DNA from: Hyaloperonospora brassicae | Taxonomy: Eukaryota; Oomycota; Peronosporomycetes; Peronosporales; Peronosporaceae | Assembly: GCA_947650285.1 (NCBI GenBank) | Contig: CANTFL010001441.1 | Span: 124,001 to 188,000 of the forward strand | Direction of reading: 5' to 3' | DNA: 64,000 nt | In this document: positions 43,471 to 55,356 of the stretch, one piece after another | How positions within the stretch are numbered: position 1 is the stretch's first letter | Layout: the number at the start of each line of letters is the position of its first letter | Position numbers and translations under genes: made by a program | The notes under the pieces: generated by a model | Databases searched by the model: none | Told to the model about the DNA's origin: nothing | Seen by the model: the letters and a program-made list of their open reading frames with translations, nothing else

Positions 43471-43653
43471 TTAAGTCAGTCACTGAGAAGAATGCGGTCA
43501 CGAAAAATTTAAGACGATCCAAATTTCTTTAAACGATACTGCATCCATGACAAAAAATTGGTAGGATGATACGATCCAGCGTGCGCACCATCGTCTATCG
43601 GTATCACATACATATCGCAAAGATTAGGTCATTATTTGACTACACCATCTTCA

Positions 43654-44433
43654 TCATGCCTTGCAATACGCACGTCCAATATCCCGCCGCAGCCAGAACC
43701 ATCGTCGGCTGAGGGCCGGACACCGGTTCAACCTTTTCGTTGATCCTATAGAGCGAGTAAGCCAAAATTCATCAGCCATTCCCATGACCAAAATATAATC
43801 GAAACCTCGATGCAGAGACACCAGCCGGTGACGATGGCGGATCAACAGGAGCGCGAAAACACGTCCATCATCCGGTATCCAAGTATCGGGAATCCGCTGA
43901 GCGGCAGCGTGCCATTCAGCATAGCTAGCAGCAATCCATAGCGATCGAAAACCTTTATCAAGACTGAAGCAATAGTGTTTCCACCGCTGCGCTCACGTCA
44001 TCAACACAGACAAACAATTGAGTATCTATCCAGCCGCTGGAATTAACGACATTCGTCACATTGACGCTCACTGAGGGCAGCAAAGAGTTGCCCAGGCGAG
44101 ACACAAAGCGGTCTACATTGGACATACAATCGAGCTTCAATACTTCCGTGCTTGAACAGACCAGTAAATGACTCTAAACCGATACTGCTTTGAACCCTCC
44201 AAAGCTGTCAATGTGTGAAGAAAATGACGACCTGTCTTTAGTTACTCATATTGTGCGTGACGTTGGTAAGTGTCGTAAAGCTTCCTATAGCGTTCACATG
44301 AAGGCATATAGTAGCTGATATTGACTTGATAGATGGAATCGAAGGCATGATGCATCCATAGTCCGGCCAGTAGCAGAAGCACGAGATACGGTAACGAATG
44401 ACGAGCGGGAGGAGTATTGACGTTATCGTACAA
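43654..44433 (-). pseudogene. Frame-broken membrane-anchored protein relic
   Basis: On the minus strand, protein-like segments follow one another in different frames. From 44,433, an N-terminus has one hydrophobic span (SLPYLVLLLLAGLWMHHAF) and then CERYRKLYDTYQRHAQYE. A middle part reads VDRFVSRLGNSLLPSVSVNV and LFVCVDDVSAAVETLLLQ. The last part is RSLWIAASYAEWHAAAQRIP then DYILVMGMADEFWL. This is the plan of a type II or N-anchored protein with a soluble domain. Two stops and two frame changes disable it. I do not recognise the family; a glycosyltransferase-like protein is only a guess. Confidence 0.5.
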
Positions 44434-44449
44434 TCTTAGATGTATTGTT

Positions 44450-46915
44450 GGCCAAAATAAAAAGTGCTGAAACTAGAGTTGTCTATCACTCCGTTTCGCG
44501 CTCTTGAGAATGATCATGATAAAGCACCACGCAGCAAAGCCAGCTTCACCTAGTACGCACTTTATTGCGGTGCGTTGCAGGTCAAATATTCTATGCTTCT
44601 TGTAACGATGATAATGTGTCTTAGAGATCAACCGTGAAAACTTTAGAACCAGGAGCGATAAAACCATCAATTTAACTTTAGAATTTAGAGACCCAGATAT
44701 TCAAGAACTTGTTTAACATATGAGATGAAGTCTTATTAGCAAAACGTGAAGGCTCGTTATCTGCTCTAGAAATCAATTGTATTATGCAAGTATTTGTAGT
44801 CAGATGTCGCGGACGTAAAGGCTACCGACGATCAAAATCCTTATGAAAAAGTAATATATATATATACTAATGCTTTTATTTAGCAGCTATCGCAGAGGAA
44901 CAAGAGATCTTTTGTTTTCGCGAATAAGCGTGAGACACATGTCAAAGGCCGATAATATATTTAATATGGGTTGATGATATTTCGTAAGAAAGTCAGGGTG
45001 AATTGGGAATCGCGTTTCGTCACAACGGACGAGACCGTTATATAGGCGGAAAGATATTATTTTGACATCTTTTTAAAACCCATTGAATGCATTGTGGATG
45101 ATTGTCGTTTGCCCACACCGTAACCTGACCTGTATTTATGGTAATAACACTTATTTGCATGGCGTCGTGTCGATTTCTAGTGTTCGACCGAATATCAGTA
45201 ATATATTTACACAATAACACGTAGGATATCTAGGAGCCTCTTCGTACCAAAGTTCAAAAGCTGATCACAAAATGTTAAGCCTCAACACATTCTGTTTACA
45301 CCTACAATAATGTAGTTCTAAGTTGACTGAATAAAATGATTGCAAGTTGCTGCTTCGTCGAGTTTGAATCAAATTTGCAATTTCTATGTAACATAGATGC
45401 CGACTCTTGTGGTATTAATTGACCTCTCTACGTCCTCCATTCTTCAGTTTTAGACAACTTACGACCGGAATATATAACACCGATTTAACCACCGATTTTG
45501 GTATTTTAATTGTACTGGCTGCCATGCTTGAAAAAGTAGTCAAAACATATTTCTTTATACGGATGTACCATGTCGATCTCTGCACGGCAGTGCTGTATAA
45601 GTTAACAGATAGACAGGGATTAGTCAAGATGATTTACAGAGATGTATCGTTGTCGAATATTTGTACGCAAAAACATCATCCTTAAGGTCAACAATGTATA
45701 AGGATTCGAACACACCAAAATACGTGCTTTGGAGCCCCAACCCATCGTTAACTATCTCTTTGTATAGCATAGAATGTGACAATTATTTGGCGATATATAT
45801 CAGTGTATGGTTTTACACTCTAATCACGAAAGTCAGTCGAAATGCACTGTAGATCGCAATGGTACAATAGTAAAGCGGAAGATTATTAGTTGTACGACAA
45901 AATTATGATTTAGTAGTGGATTGGATCCATTTCATGTCATTATCACCTAAGTGGATTCATGTAATACCATTTTACTTGGTAAATTACCTGCTTATAGTTA
46001 TTTTAGAATCATTTTTGTCCGAGGTTATGTTCGGTACCGCTACAATATATGCTTGGAATATAACTTTTTATCAAGAATTTCAATTCGTTCACTGCTAGAC
46101 AAGCGCAATAAGTGGCGAGGGATTTGATATTTTTATAGTTCATTATGATTAATGCAAGATTAGAGATGTTATGCAGTATTTTGCTTTATATTGTACGGAA
46201 TTCGCAATTTATTTTCTGAGCTTTTATAATTTATAGATAATCATTTGGTGCGCGGGAGTCGCAAATTAAAAGCTACATGCCTTTTTTGTGTCAGTGTGAG
46301 TAAATTTGAAATGTGTGGATGAAATCGGAAGGTAGCCCGTAGCAGTTAACCTGCCAAGTGTAATTCGATTATGCTCTAACGATTCGATGTACATAAACTC
46401 GGTTTGTTTGTGGTGACGTCCCTAACAGCCCGTCGTGTTCATTCTGGAATCAATCTGAAACATAATCCGTACAGAAAATAGAATAAATGGAAGTTTCCTT
46501 TGCATGACGTGCATCAGAATGACTTAATGAACATCTAGTGTGCTGACAAGGCAATGCTACAATGCTACAAAAATGTTCATCGTACGCGGCAACTACCTAG
46601 CTCAATCATTGGTATGGAAAAAATTACATTACTCTAAGGTTTATTCGAAAAGGAGCGATTAATGTGGCTTCGTATCAATTCATGATTCGGCTTTCAGACG
46701 TAATGTACCTCTCTCCTTGAAATTTTATCATAATTAGTACTTTGATATGCTATAGAATTTTTGACTTTTATATAATGTGTACCTTTTTAAGCCTTGCTTA
46801 CTGTGTCGCCTTGACAGTCTTTAGATAAAGGGCAATATTTGATATGGTTAAATTGAGTGGCCCTAACAGTACTTTAAAGTGCGACCGTAGTAACCGTCAT
46901 CGATAGATCATTGCA
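44450..46915. other. AT-rich spacer, no supportable gene
   Basis: Small frames on both strands without motifs. The 88-codon frame at 45,419-45,685 is open but low-complexity. Short TA repeats near 44,856. Nothing else recognised. Confidence 0.4.
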
Positions 46916-46919
46916 ATCA

Positions 46920-47036
46920 ATGTCACTATGGACCCTACTCAAAAAATTGTGCTGGAAGTGTGGCCGCAAAGGACATTCATCGGACAAATACATGTATGTG
47001 TGTGCAGCTTGTGTAGAGATACATGACTGTGTCAAA
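46920..47036 (+). pseudogene. gag zinc-knuckle region (family 2)
   Basis: The frame from ATG 46,920 reads CWKCGRKGHSSDKYMYVC, then CAACVEIHDCVK and a stop. The CX2CX4HX4C knuckle keeps two Cys and the His, but the fourth ligand is Tyr (DKY in place of D-x-C), so it could not bind zinc normally. A further gag segment continues in another frame near 47,070 (GPSKHAGTFPPNFEEML). Confidence 0.75.
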
Positions 47037-47394
47037 TGACTCATTGAGTAGCTTTAAAATCTGATCTGCAAGTGATATGGGCCCAGCAAACATGCCGGAA
47101 CGTTCCCGCCCAACTTCGAAGAGATGTTATTCTAGGCACTCACCAGGTTTGAATCTAATACTAGCCGATCTTTCTAGACTTTTCATTTACCTATTTGTTG
47201 AAAAGCGAAAGCGATATCAAGAGTTTAACGATCTGATCGAATCGGTCGATAATATACGTGGTGGAGCTACTTTCGTCTCTTCGATCTTAAGTGTGAAAAG
47301 AGTGGACGAATATACTCGATCCCTGATGGAGATGGAACTTGATCTCGCCCCAGGGGAGTCGCGCGGGTATTGGAAGTATTATAGTCCAGGAAAG

Positions 47395-47760
47395 TGGTTT
47401 AAACAAGCCAAGGCTGTCGGCAAGATCAACAACGAGAAGGCCACCATGTTGTTTGACTCCAGAGCCGAATTCATAGACACTACCTTTACTCGTAAGGTGG
47501 GATGTGTGATTGACGAGAGTAGAACGCAGAAATTCATTGGTATCGGGATAATACCTATATGACAATGGGGCAAACTAAGATCAAGGTCAGATTGGACAGA
47601 TTGTCGGTGTACTAATTCGACGTATCAGTCGGCGATCAAGCGGAGCAAGAATCCATCCTGGGTATGAAATTTATAGTTCCGGCCAGTATCCGTTTTGCTG
47701 TGGCCGATAAGACACTATGCCTGATGGACAAAGTCCTGATAAGTTTGACAGGACGTATAT
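47395..47760 (+). pseudogene. Retropepsin remnant (family 2)
   Basis: KINNEKATMLFDSRAEFIDT is the active-site segment; the family has D-T-G-A-E, here D-S-R-A-E, so the Thr-Gly essential for the active-site turn are changed. TTFTRKVGCVIDESRTQK follows. Past a stop at 47,560 the next frame gives VGDQAEQESILGMKFIVPAS and DKTLCLMDKVLISL, the rest of the fold. It belongs to a frame beginning about 47,077. Non-functional. Confidence 0.75.
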
Positions 47761-48029
47761 CACCATAAAGATCGAATATATAGGCGATTCATCATAACGA
47801 TTAGAATGTGAGTATCCCAGCCGGCAAGTCGAGTGAAGTTAGGATCCGTACCAATCCTCCGAAGTTCAAACTTTATGTGAGGCGAGATGCGGCTTGGGTG
47901 CCTACGGTGACGGCCGGAACAGGCAAAGTTATGTTCTTGCAGCTTACAACAATATGTACACACGATCTGGTGCTATAGTATGGCGCCACGTTGGCCTTAT
48001 GGATGATAGAGAACATGACACATCGATCT

Positions 48030-48660
48030 GTAGGATATGTGTCGGTTGGATCGAGACGGTATGACGAATGGTAGACGTTGGTATACAAAGCTACAGTATA
48101 GAGAGAGGCGGAAGAGGATATAACATACGCGGAACCACTGGTAGAACATCCGGAATACACAAGGCCGACGCAGATTCTAACTCGGTTAAAGAAAGAGGCA
48201 GAGGACGCCAGTGACCCGGGAGAGATCGAGGCGCTACCTGGGCTGAGTTACGACGACGGCAGAGACCGGAGATCGACGAAAGAGACATGTGCGGTCACAT
48301 ATGTGTATAAGACCCCAAGACGATTAAGCGAGAATGTCGAACGTAAAGCGATTGATCCGTTACAAAGCCCGGATTAAATAATCAGACGAGATCGAACCGG
48401 ACAATAGTAAGACACAAGATCGAGAACGACCAGATCGGTCAGATCGAGTAGCTCAAGGAGCCGGTATAGTTGCTGACTGAGGAAACGCAAGGGAAGAAGA
48501 GTAAAATTCTCCACCAGTGTGTTATCACGAAGGAGGTGAGTTATCCGCGAAGGAAGTCACACAACACTTTGCTGTGCTACCAAAGGTAGAAAAACGTCGG
48601 CATCGATAACCCTTGATGATGTCCAAATTATTGATCCTGATGTTCCATTAACTGAAGAGC
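48030..48660 (+). pseudogene. Protease-RT linker (family 2), decayed
   Basis: Frames are heavily interrupted. Recognisable fragments include IGQIE*LKEPV and SYPRRKSHNTLL near 48,470-48,560, just before the RT frame. Confidence 0.45.
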
Positions 48661-48668
48661 AAGATAAG

Positions 48669-49345
48669 TTGCGACAGTTGATATGGAATAGCAAGCATCT
48701 GTTGATTATAAAATGTTACGCTTTACCACCTGCAGCACGCGGTGCGGTATGCGATATATTTTTCGGTGACGCGAATCCAATTCCACAACGTGTACGGCCG
48801 GTGGCACCTAAGTTTAGGGAGAAGTTGTCAGACCTAATCAAGAGATCGTTGTTAGCAAAAATCATTCGACCCTCAATAAAGCCATATGCGTCACCAATAG
48901 TCGTATTCATCAAGAAAAACGGAGAAGACATCAGGACATGTATTGACTATAGGAAGGGTAATCATCTAATCCGACTGATGGTTTACCCCATGCCCCTCAT
49001 CAACGAGCTCCTGAAAGATATAGACAAGGCACTGTGTTGTTGTTACTTAAATATGGCTATTGGATTTTTAGTGGTGGAGATGACCGAACGGGATAGGAGG
49101 GTTTCCGGGTTTATTACCCCTTCCGGTCTATTTGAATGGTTGAGGATGCCGTTCGGATTGAAGAACCCCCAACATATTTGCCAGCGATTGATTGACAACG
49201 ATTTGTATGGATACTTAAATATTAGCGAGAACACGGATTCAACCGCAACGGGTCAACACAAGTCGACAGACGTGTTTACGGAAGGAGAACCAGAGACAAA
49301 TTGATCGCCATCAGTGCTGGGCAGACATTCTTACATTGACGACAT
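48669..49345 (+). pseudogene. Reverse transcriptase palm (family 2)
   Basis: Open for 211 codons: ALPPAARGAVCDI, IPQRVRPVAPKFREKLSDLI, KIIRPSIKPYASPIVVFIKK, IRTCIDYRKGN, FGLKNPQHICQRLIDN. Together they give the RT finger and palm. After a stop near 49,302 the catalytic YIDD is preserved in another frame at 49,332-49,343. Fairly well kept, but the Asp pair of the palm and the fingers are no longer in one frame. Starts inside a longer pol frame, so the ATG at 48,669 is internal. Confidence 0.85.
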
Positions 49346-49394
49346 ATTGATACCAGGTACAACATGAACCTCTCTATAGGACACGGTTGAACGA

Positions 49395-50051
49395 TTGCTA
49401 TCTGTGTGCGGTCGATGGAACCTATCAAACAGTCTGGCCAAAAGTTTCTATGGACGGCATAAAGTAGATTATCTGGGGCACCAGGTATCAGAAGCTGGGT
49501 TGGAAGCTCACCCGAAGCATCTGGGAAGGCTGGCCAATCCTTCTTACTCTACGTCGTTGCGTTCTATGCAGTCATTCTTGGGCAGTATGAACTATTATAG
49601 AAGATTCATCGAAGATTTTGCGATTTACGCATCATTGCTATACGAGTTGAGGGAGACCGAGTTTTTCGATATCAGCCAAATGGACGTCGGTGATACAACA
49701 AGCACAAAGTCGATCAAAGAGGACCGCAAACCAATTATAGAGGAGTGTAAAGATCGCGATCCAAACGAAATAACCCGGTGGGAGAAGGCTACGACTCCAT
49801 TCACCATGTTGAAAGCCAAGATCGCTACGGTTCCGATCCTCAAGCACTTTTAACCAGATCAAATTTCGGTGATCGTAGTTAATGCAAGCAAGTGGGCGGT
49901 ATCGGCATCACTCCTGCAGGAATACGATGGCTTATACTGGCCGGTGACATTTTTGAGCCGCATCATCAAGCCGAATGAGAGTAACTATGGCATGGTGGAA
50001 AAAGAGGTGTTAGCCCTGCTTAAAATTTCGCATGTGTGCTACGTAATGTGA
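49395..50051 (+). pseudogene. RT thumb and RNase H (family 2)
   Basis: The first frame has YLGHQVSEAGLEAHPKHLGR and SFLGSMNYYRRFIEDFAIYA (thumb/connection). The next frame starts ISVIVVNASKWAVSASLLQE (RNase H) and GLYWPVTFLSRIIKPNESNY. The RNase H frame is cut by TGA at 50,049. The first RNase H Asp is Asn (VVNAS rather than VDAS), which would abolish activity. Confidence 0.8.
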
Positions 50052-50859
50052 GTATCTCGAGCGATCAAATTTTTCACTCGGTATTCATTTCTTGCTTGGT
50101 TGGTCCACTCCCTGGGTCTCAATGGGAGGCTGGGGGGATGGGCCGCGTTGTTGTCGAGTTGGGCTTCGAAAGTTAGGAGATGTGAGAAAGGTAAGGATGA
50201 AATACTCGGTACCCTTGCGACCAGCATAACCCCTTGATCCGAGGTGAACGTGATGCTGATCGCTATCGCTTCAAAGAGGCAACCGATGCAAACTATATCA
50301 GCGTCATCGCATACGGTGGAAGAAGGCGAGAACCTCCTGGTGATCAGATTCGATGGATCAGCTCAACTCAAATGGGAGAATGGGGAATATATCTCAATCG
50401 TGTTTTAACTTCCCGAATAGACCGTTGTGGCAGCAGCATCAGAAAATGCGATGGATTTAACAGTTAATGCAGCTGAATATCGAGGTCTATCGCTTGAATT
50501 TGACTTGTTGGATAAACCTACTAGGAGACGGATCGTCATATGAGGCAATTCTAATTTGGTCATCCTCCAATTACGGGGTGAGGTCGATTGCAAGGCGCCG
50601 GGGTTACAGTTGTTACGACACAAGGCTATGGAAAGACTCCGGTCGGGTCCAAAGCACAAGTCCCTGAACATGAAACGGGAATGAAATTAAAGTGCAGATC
50701 AATTGGAGAGTTCAGCTTTGCAACAGGATACAGGCACAATAGTAACCTCTGACTCAGAGATACAAGACTTAATATCATTAAATCGATTGAAAGATTTGAT
50801 TGTACCAGAAATGCCTGATCGAGTAGTAAAGATGGCTGCGATAGCTCGATCAACGTTGT

Positions 50860-51230
50860 GAACACGCGGGCGGCCCGAGATGCTACACGATAAAGGGGTA
50901 CAACAGATTAGGATCGAGCGGATCAAGCAGGCGCAAGAGGAAGAAGGTTGAATCGCCGACGTAAAGAAGTATCTCACTGGGAATATGACCCAGATGTGTG
51001 AAGACGATGCGAAGATGTGTTCTCGAATTGCTCCAGATTATAAGGTGGACGAGAACAAGTTGCTATTTTTCTGGTCTCAATCGACTGGGTCATCGGAAGA
51101 TCGCACAGAAATGATCCTTCTCGCGATGCCTGGATTTTTGCAGCGTGACTTTTTGCATCATTACTACACGAGTTGGGAAAGGGCACCACAAGATCGGAAG
51201 GACGTATCAGAGGATCCGATCTAATTTCGA
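50860..51230 (+). pseudogene. Integrase N-terminal/zinc-binding part (family 2)
   Basis: Frames near 50,970-51,220 read KKYLTGNMTQMCEDDAKMC, IAPDYKVDENKLLFFWSQST and TEMILLAMPGFLQRDFLHHY, then YTSWERAPQDRKD. This is the region before the integrase core, where an H-x-H/C-x-C zinc site would be. The zinc ligands are not clearly kept. Confidence 0.65.
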
Positions 51231-51334
51231 TCTTAGAGGGTTGTATCGAACCTTCCGATGGTATGTGGGCGGGTGCATGGACTATACTACTAAAATGGCT
51301 TACTATCGATCTCGGGGGGATCACCATGCAACAT

Positions 51335-51962
51335 ACCCGTTTCAAATGATTGCAATGGATCAATTAACTTCTCTTTCTAAGTCTTTAAAATGCACATAGA
51401 GTTACTGTAATGGGTGGGCATATTCTCGGGATATGTGGTGGCTAGATCAAGCGTAAAACGAATGGCTCAGACAATTGCAGAAGGATACGAGGAATGCGTG
51501 TTTCGGAGGTTTGGAGCAAGTGAAATCATACAGCATGATCGGAAACCTGGATTCGTGTCAGATTTCTTCCGTACATTTAACAAGATCGCCGGACAAAAAC
51601 CACGCGCTAATATGGCTTATCGCCCCCAAGCGAATGACACAGCAGAACATATGGTACATACGCTAACCCGAGCCCTTAAGATGTATGTCAAAGATGTCGA
51701 CCAAATGGATCGGGATGAGAACGCGGAGAGATTGAATTTATCGATTAATACGGCACAAGATCGTGTACGCGGAGATACTCCGTTCTACCTGATCCACGGC
51801 TGGGATCCGAGATCGCGTTGGAGGCAACGCTACCGTTTGGATACACCAAGATACGGAACGGGACCCAAGGAGATGGCGATACAACATTTTGCGTCAGTAC
51901 TAGCGAGCTTGGTTGATGGTGAACGAGCAACTTTAGGTCTCGATCCAAGATCAAGCCGATAG
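51335..51962 (+). pseudogene. Integrase catalytic core (family 2)
   Basis: Reads FQMIAMDQLTSLSKS (first catalytic Asp), GYVVARSSVKRMAQTIAEGY, VFRRFGASEIIQHDRKPGFV (second Asp), then AYRPQANDTAEHMVHTLTRA, the region with the catalytic Glu (T-A-E). A stop near 51,398 splits it, and TAG closes it at 51,960. Residues are well conserved. Confidence 0.85.
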
Positions 51963-51967
51963 GCATT

Positions 51968-52200
51968 TTGCAGATGACGATCAGCATAACATTGAGTGTG
52001 GGACGCAAAAATGACTATATTTGGATAAATTCAAAGATAGATACGCCCGCAAGCTCGCAAACATGTGGCATGGGCCTTTTCGAGTGGTGGAACTTTAAGA
52101 AGACCATGCGATTCAACTACAGATTGCAGGAACGCCATACAGATTGTTTCCGGTGGTATACGTCTACAAGATAAAACGAGTGGTAAAACTCTCAGATCGT
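51968..52200 (+). pseudogene. Integrase C-terminal remnant (family 2)
   Basis: After the stop at 51,960 the reading shifts frame. Segments such as LANMWHGPFRVVEL near 52,060 mark the C-terminal integrase extension, broken by frame changes. Confidence 0.55.
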
Positions 52201-52215
52201 CCGAGTGGTGGATAA

Positions 52216-52560
52216 ATGGTTGACAATGGAGATCGCGTCGATTTTGATGAATCTCTCTTGCCGGAGGATAGTTGGTTAATGAAATTGGATGCTGATGAAT
52301 GTGAAGCGGAGGAGCATTCAAATGTGCGATCGGGACGTAAGGCTCTTTATGGTCGGATACATAAACAGTCTCTGGTGCGGTGGAATGAACACGAAGATAT
52401 GATCTGGATCGACGAAGCCGATCTAAATTGCGAAACATTGCTTCAAAATTTGATGGAGATCGAGTGAGTCGAAAATGTATCAAAGTGATGCAGTCTCAAG
52501 AGGCGGAGATCGAGAGCCAATGGAATGAGGGTGATCTTCGTGCAAGGCGGTTGTATGAGA
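52216..52560 (+). pseudogene. Chromodomain and tail (family 2)
   Basis: Segments DFDESLLPEDSWLMKLDADE and YGRIHKQSLVRWNEHEDMIW then IDEADLNCETLLQNL form the chromodomain (R-W-x-E/G-x-E-D-x-x-W-I/V). Past the stop at 52,465, VSRKCIKVMQSQEAEIE appears in another frame, a tail that follows the chromodomain in Phytophthora Gypsy elements. Detached from the integrase frame. Confidence 0.8.
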
Positions 52561-53611
52561 AGGTGGATGGGATATATGCAATGTGGGTGACCACCGTAGA
52601 TCCCGGAGATCCGGTCGCGGCTGAAAAGTCGGAGAAAAAGATACAAAGCGAATCGGAAGAAGGACACAAGATGAGAGAACGAGAAGAGGTTATTATATTG
52701 AAATATGGAAGCTAAGGGAACCGACACAGCCAATACGCAGAAAGTAACTTGCCGGGTTATCTCGAGATCAACGATCCGGGGCGGTTCACCGGCTAAGAAC
52801 GATACTGGGATATCCACGGCTCATCGGTCTCCAGCTGGGGCAGAGCGGTCGACAGATCGGAGACGTATCCATTTTGGCTGTTGAAATCGGGGTACCACGG
52901 TGGCACTGCTTTCAAGGAGGGGAGGTGTAGTAAAAAGAGATCAAGCAGAATATCCAGAGCGCAGTGACCCGCGATCATAACTTAGAGGAGTAACCGAAGG
53001 ATCGGCTCCCACCGTGATCTAGACCTCGATCGTCTTTGTTTCCTCTGCTGGTAGAATTCATCAAGATCATAGTCATTAAGTCAGTTCTCTGGGAAGATGA
53101 AGATTGCATGGGTCGATTACCATAGGGATTAACGACTTTTATCGTCATACTCTTGGTACAGGGAAGCCAGTAGGTCAAATCAGAATACACAACGAAAGGA
53201 GATTGGAGTGATCCGTGAAAACGCACTCTCCCAAGGATTTAAGGCATACAGCCTCTCGATCTGTGTCATCGACACCAGTCCAGGGGCCTCATTAGCTGAG
53301 ACGGGTGGATTGGGGATTACCTTCATCGTCGGAAACGGATACCGCTTTGGTTTGACGAAGTATCGAAAGAAGAAATTATCGTTCAACCCAGCAATGCTGA
53401 CCCGGTTAATCCTTCGTACCGACCAAGGCGTACCTTAAGCAGAAGATCGGGGCGCGCGATCTCGATACCCAGGAATTCACTCAGCTCGATCGCTCTTGAC
53501 GCGAGGTATTTGTCCATATTTGCCTGCGTCAACAACTTGTTAACGTATGCACGCGGACTGTCGGTGACACTGATTACCCCCTCGGGTTCACTTAAACCCC
53601 GCCAGGAAACA

Positions 53612-54235
53612 TTAAGCGTGATGACGCAGCCGCCGCTGGCTTATCAGGTGAATCCACGACGATCGGGGCGACGGACGATCCGGACGAATGTTGAGGTCAG
53701 GCGACGGATGGCTTACGACGAGATGAAGATCTGGAGCCAGACAGCGCCGCAAGGGTCGCATCTTCAACCTCGGTGCTTTTCTCATCCTCGGAGGCAGGCG
53801 AGGCTGCAAGACGGAGTCGGGAAATGCAAGGATTGAGGTCAGGCCTAGCTGTCGCAAGATCGCGGTGGTTCTTGGGATCGGATCACGCGATCTTGCCGAT
53901 TCACCAACCGGTTGGGATCGGAATACGCGATCTTGCCGATTCACCAACCGGTTGGGATCGGGGGGGATAGAGATCGAAGATCGAGTGGATTTCTTGGAGA
54001 CGGGCTGTGCCCGTGAAAGCACTGTTTCACGCAGACGCTTGTGGCTTGTAAACGCGGGACCGGGACAGCTGGGAGCTGCTCGAAGATTTGATCTATCGAC
54101 GCCACTGGAGTCGAGATCGATAGGGAGCCACCAGTCACCAGCGATGTCATGCAATCTCGCAGCGTGCGATGATCGTATACAGCGCTCCCGTTCCGCGGTC
54201 AGGTTCGACTCTTCGAAACGAAGTTGAGTGATCAC
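53612..54235 (-). pseudogene. gag N-terminal coiled-coil frame (family 2)
   Basis: A 207-codon open frame begins QLRFEESNLTAERERC, the same as the N-terminal coiled-coil of family 2 gag. It continues with Pro/Arg-rich low complexity (ARSRDPIPRTTAILRQLGLT). It is not started by a true ATG in context. A 40-bp tandem duplication inside it (53,871-53,965) adds a repeated FRSQPVGES-like stretch. Confidence 0.5.
53871..53965. repeat. Tandem duplication, 40-bp unit
   Basis: Unit CTTGGGATCGG...CGATTCACCAACCG at 53,871-53,910, a second copy at 53,911-53,950 with two or three differences, and a partial third to 53,965. Because 40 is not a multiple of three, the duplication shifts the frame of the gag it lies in. 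Confidence 0.85.
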
Positions 54236-54655
54236 GGAGTCGCGATCAAGTGAAAAGCACCTGAGCCGCGCGAGTTTGAAGATCGTTTAGCAACGTTTTT
54301 TTTCTCCCAACGTAGCTCCACTTAAATTTTTATAACGCGCTCGACACTGCGACAAGTCTTGTCTTGAGATTCGGCGTGCAATTTCTTGTATTGCGATGCT
54401 GCTTCATATGAACGGCTGGGGAGATTTAAAAGAGCATCACGCTCAGCCACCAAGCGGTCTCGGATCTCGTCCATCGAATCCCGGCGATCTCATCGTCATA
54501 TATCTCTTAGGCGACATGGTGTTTCCGGACAGCCTTCAGAAGTTTTCGTTTCAGGTACACGATCTCGGCGGCAGGTTCCTCAATCTCGGCAGCCTGCTTG
54601 CGGTTCTCAGCCTCAAATTAGCCGAGACCCTCCTGAAAGTTTGTCGCTCGTTGCG

Positions 54656-54966
54656 TCTCATTTTTCAGTCGCGTGTGTGGTGGAATAGTGATCGAAAATT
54701 CCTTGTGACCATAACTCTCCACTGAAGCCTGGACGACCGACTAATGGAGGGGGTACCTGTATTCCGTAATCTGTATCTTCTTGTTCACCTTGTGTACCCG
54801 TGGGTGGGGCTGTTTGCGATCTTCTTAATGGACTTGAGATGGGCTGAACTTGACCATTTTGGGGATAGGGGCTGATCGGGTGGATTTTCTTCACCCGGTC
54901 AAAAGTAAGGGCGGATCGTGTGAAAATTCTGTACTCAATCGCGTGTATGCTTGGGCGCTCTCCCAA
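54656..54966 (-). pseudogene. gag linker with PPTGTQG motif (family 2)
   Basis: The frame reads SQTAPPTGTQGEQEDTDY, GIQVPPPLVGRPGFSG. The same linker appears, diverged, at plus-strand 57,330-57,430 and as a nucleotide-level relic at minus-strand 26,280-26,560. This linker is proline-rich and low in structure. Broken from neighbouring gag by frame changes. Confidence 0.65.
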
Positions 54967-55356
54967 TATCGTCTTTGTACAAGGGTGATGCTTGATCCAC
55001 GAGCCTTCTGACCACTTGAGCCGTCTCGCGATCTTGAATCCAAACCGCAGAGATCACTGCGTCCAATCGCAGTTTATGGGGGGAGTTGAGAACTGATGTT
55101 CCGCTTGGCCACACAATCCAAAGGCGAAATTTGTATCGACGCGGGTCACTGTCTATTTGACGGGATGCCAAAAATCCTGCCCGGGAGAAGTCGGCGCGTG
55201 TCTTTTGTAGCAAATTCTCTTCCGTTTAATGTCAATTAACCAAATCCAAAACCTATCACTATGCCTATCTATTCGCTAGATCACTGTTGCATATTGCATG
55301 TCTATGTAATATACTTCTTGCATCATGTGGTCTACAGCAGATACTCGTGTGGCGGG

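Larger units (their letters stand above)
46920..52715 (+). mobile_element. Degenerate Ty3/Gypsy element, family 2 (Phytophthora-type chromovirus)
   Basis: Plus-strand remnants in canonical order: gag zinc knuckle, retropepsin, linker, RT with YIDD, RNase H, integrase, chromodomain and a C-terminal tail. It differs clearly from family 1. Many stops and frameshifts. LTRs are not identified at its ends. At 52,750 it meets a gag relic on the opposite strand, so it is rearranged rather than complete. Confidence 0.88.
52750..55213 (-). mobile_element. Gypsy family 2 gag region on minus strand
   Basis: From 55,213 downwards the minus strand gives gag-like pieces: DRETAQVVRRLVDQASPL, PPTGTQGEQEDTDYGIQVPP, a coiled-coil part (AAEIVYLKRKLLKAVR) near 54,560, a 207-codon frame at 54,235-53,612, then ANEAPGLVSMTQIERLYALN near 53,290 and PPWYPDFNSQNGYVSDLSTA near 52,890. 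This is the 5' half of a family 2 element facing the plus-strand pol copy, so the two converge tail to tail at about 52.7 kb. Heavily broken. Confidence 0.72.
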
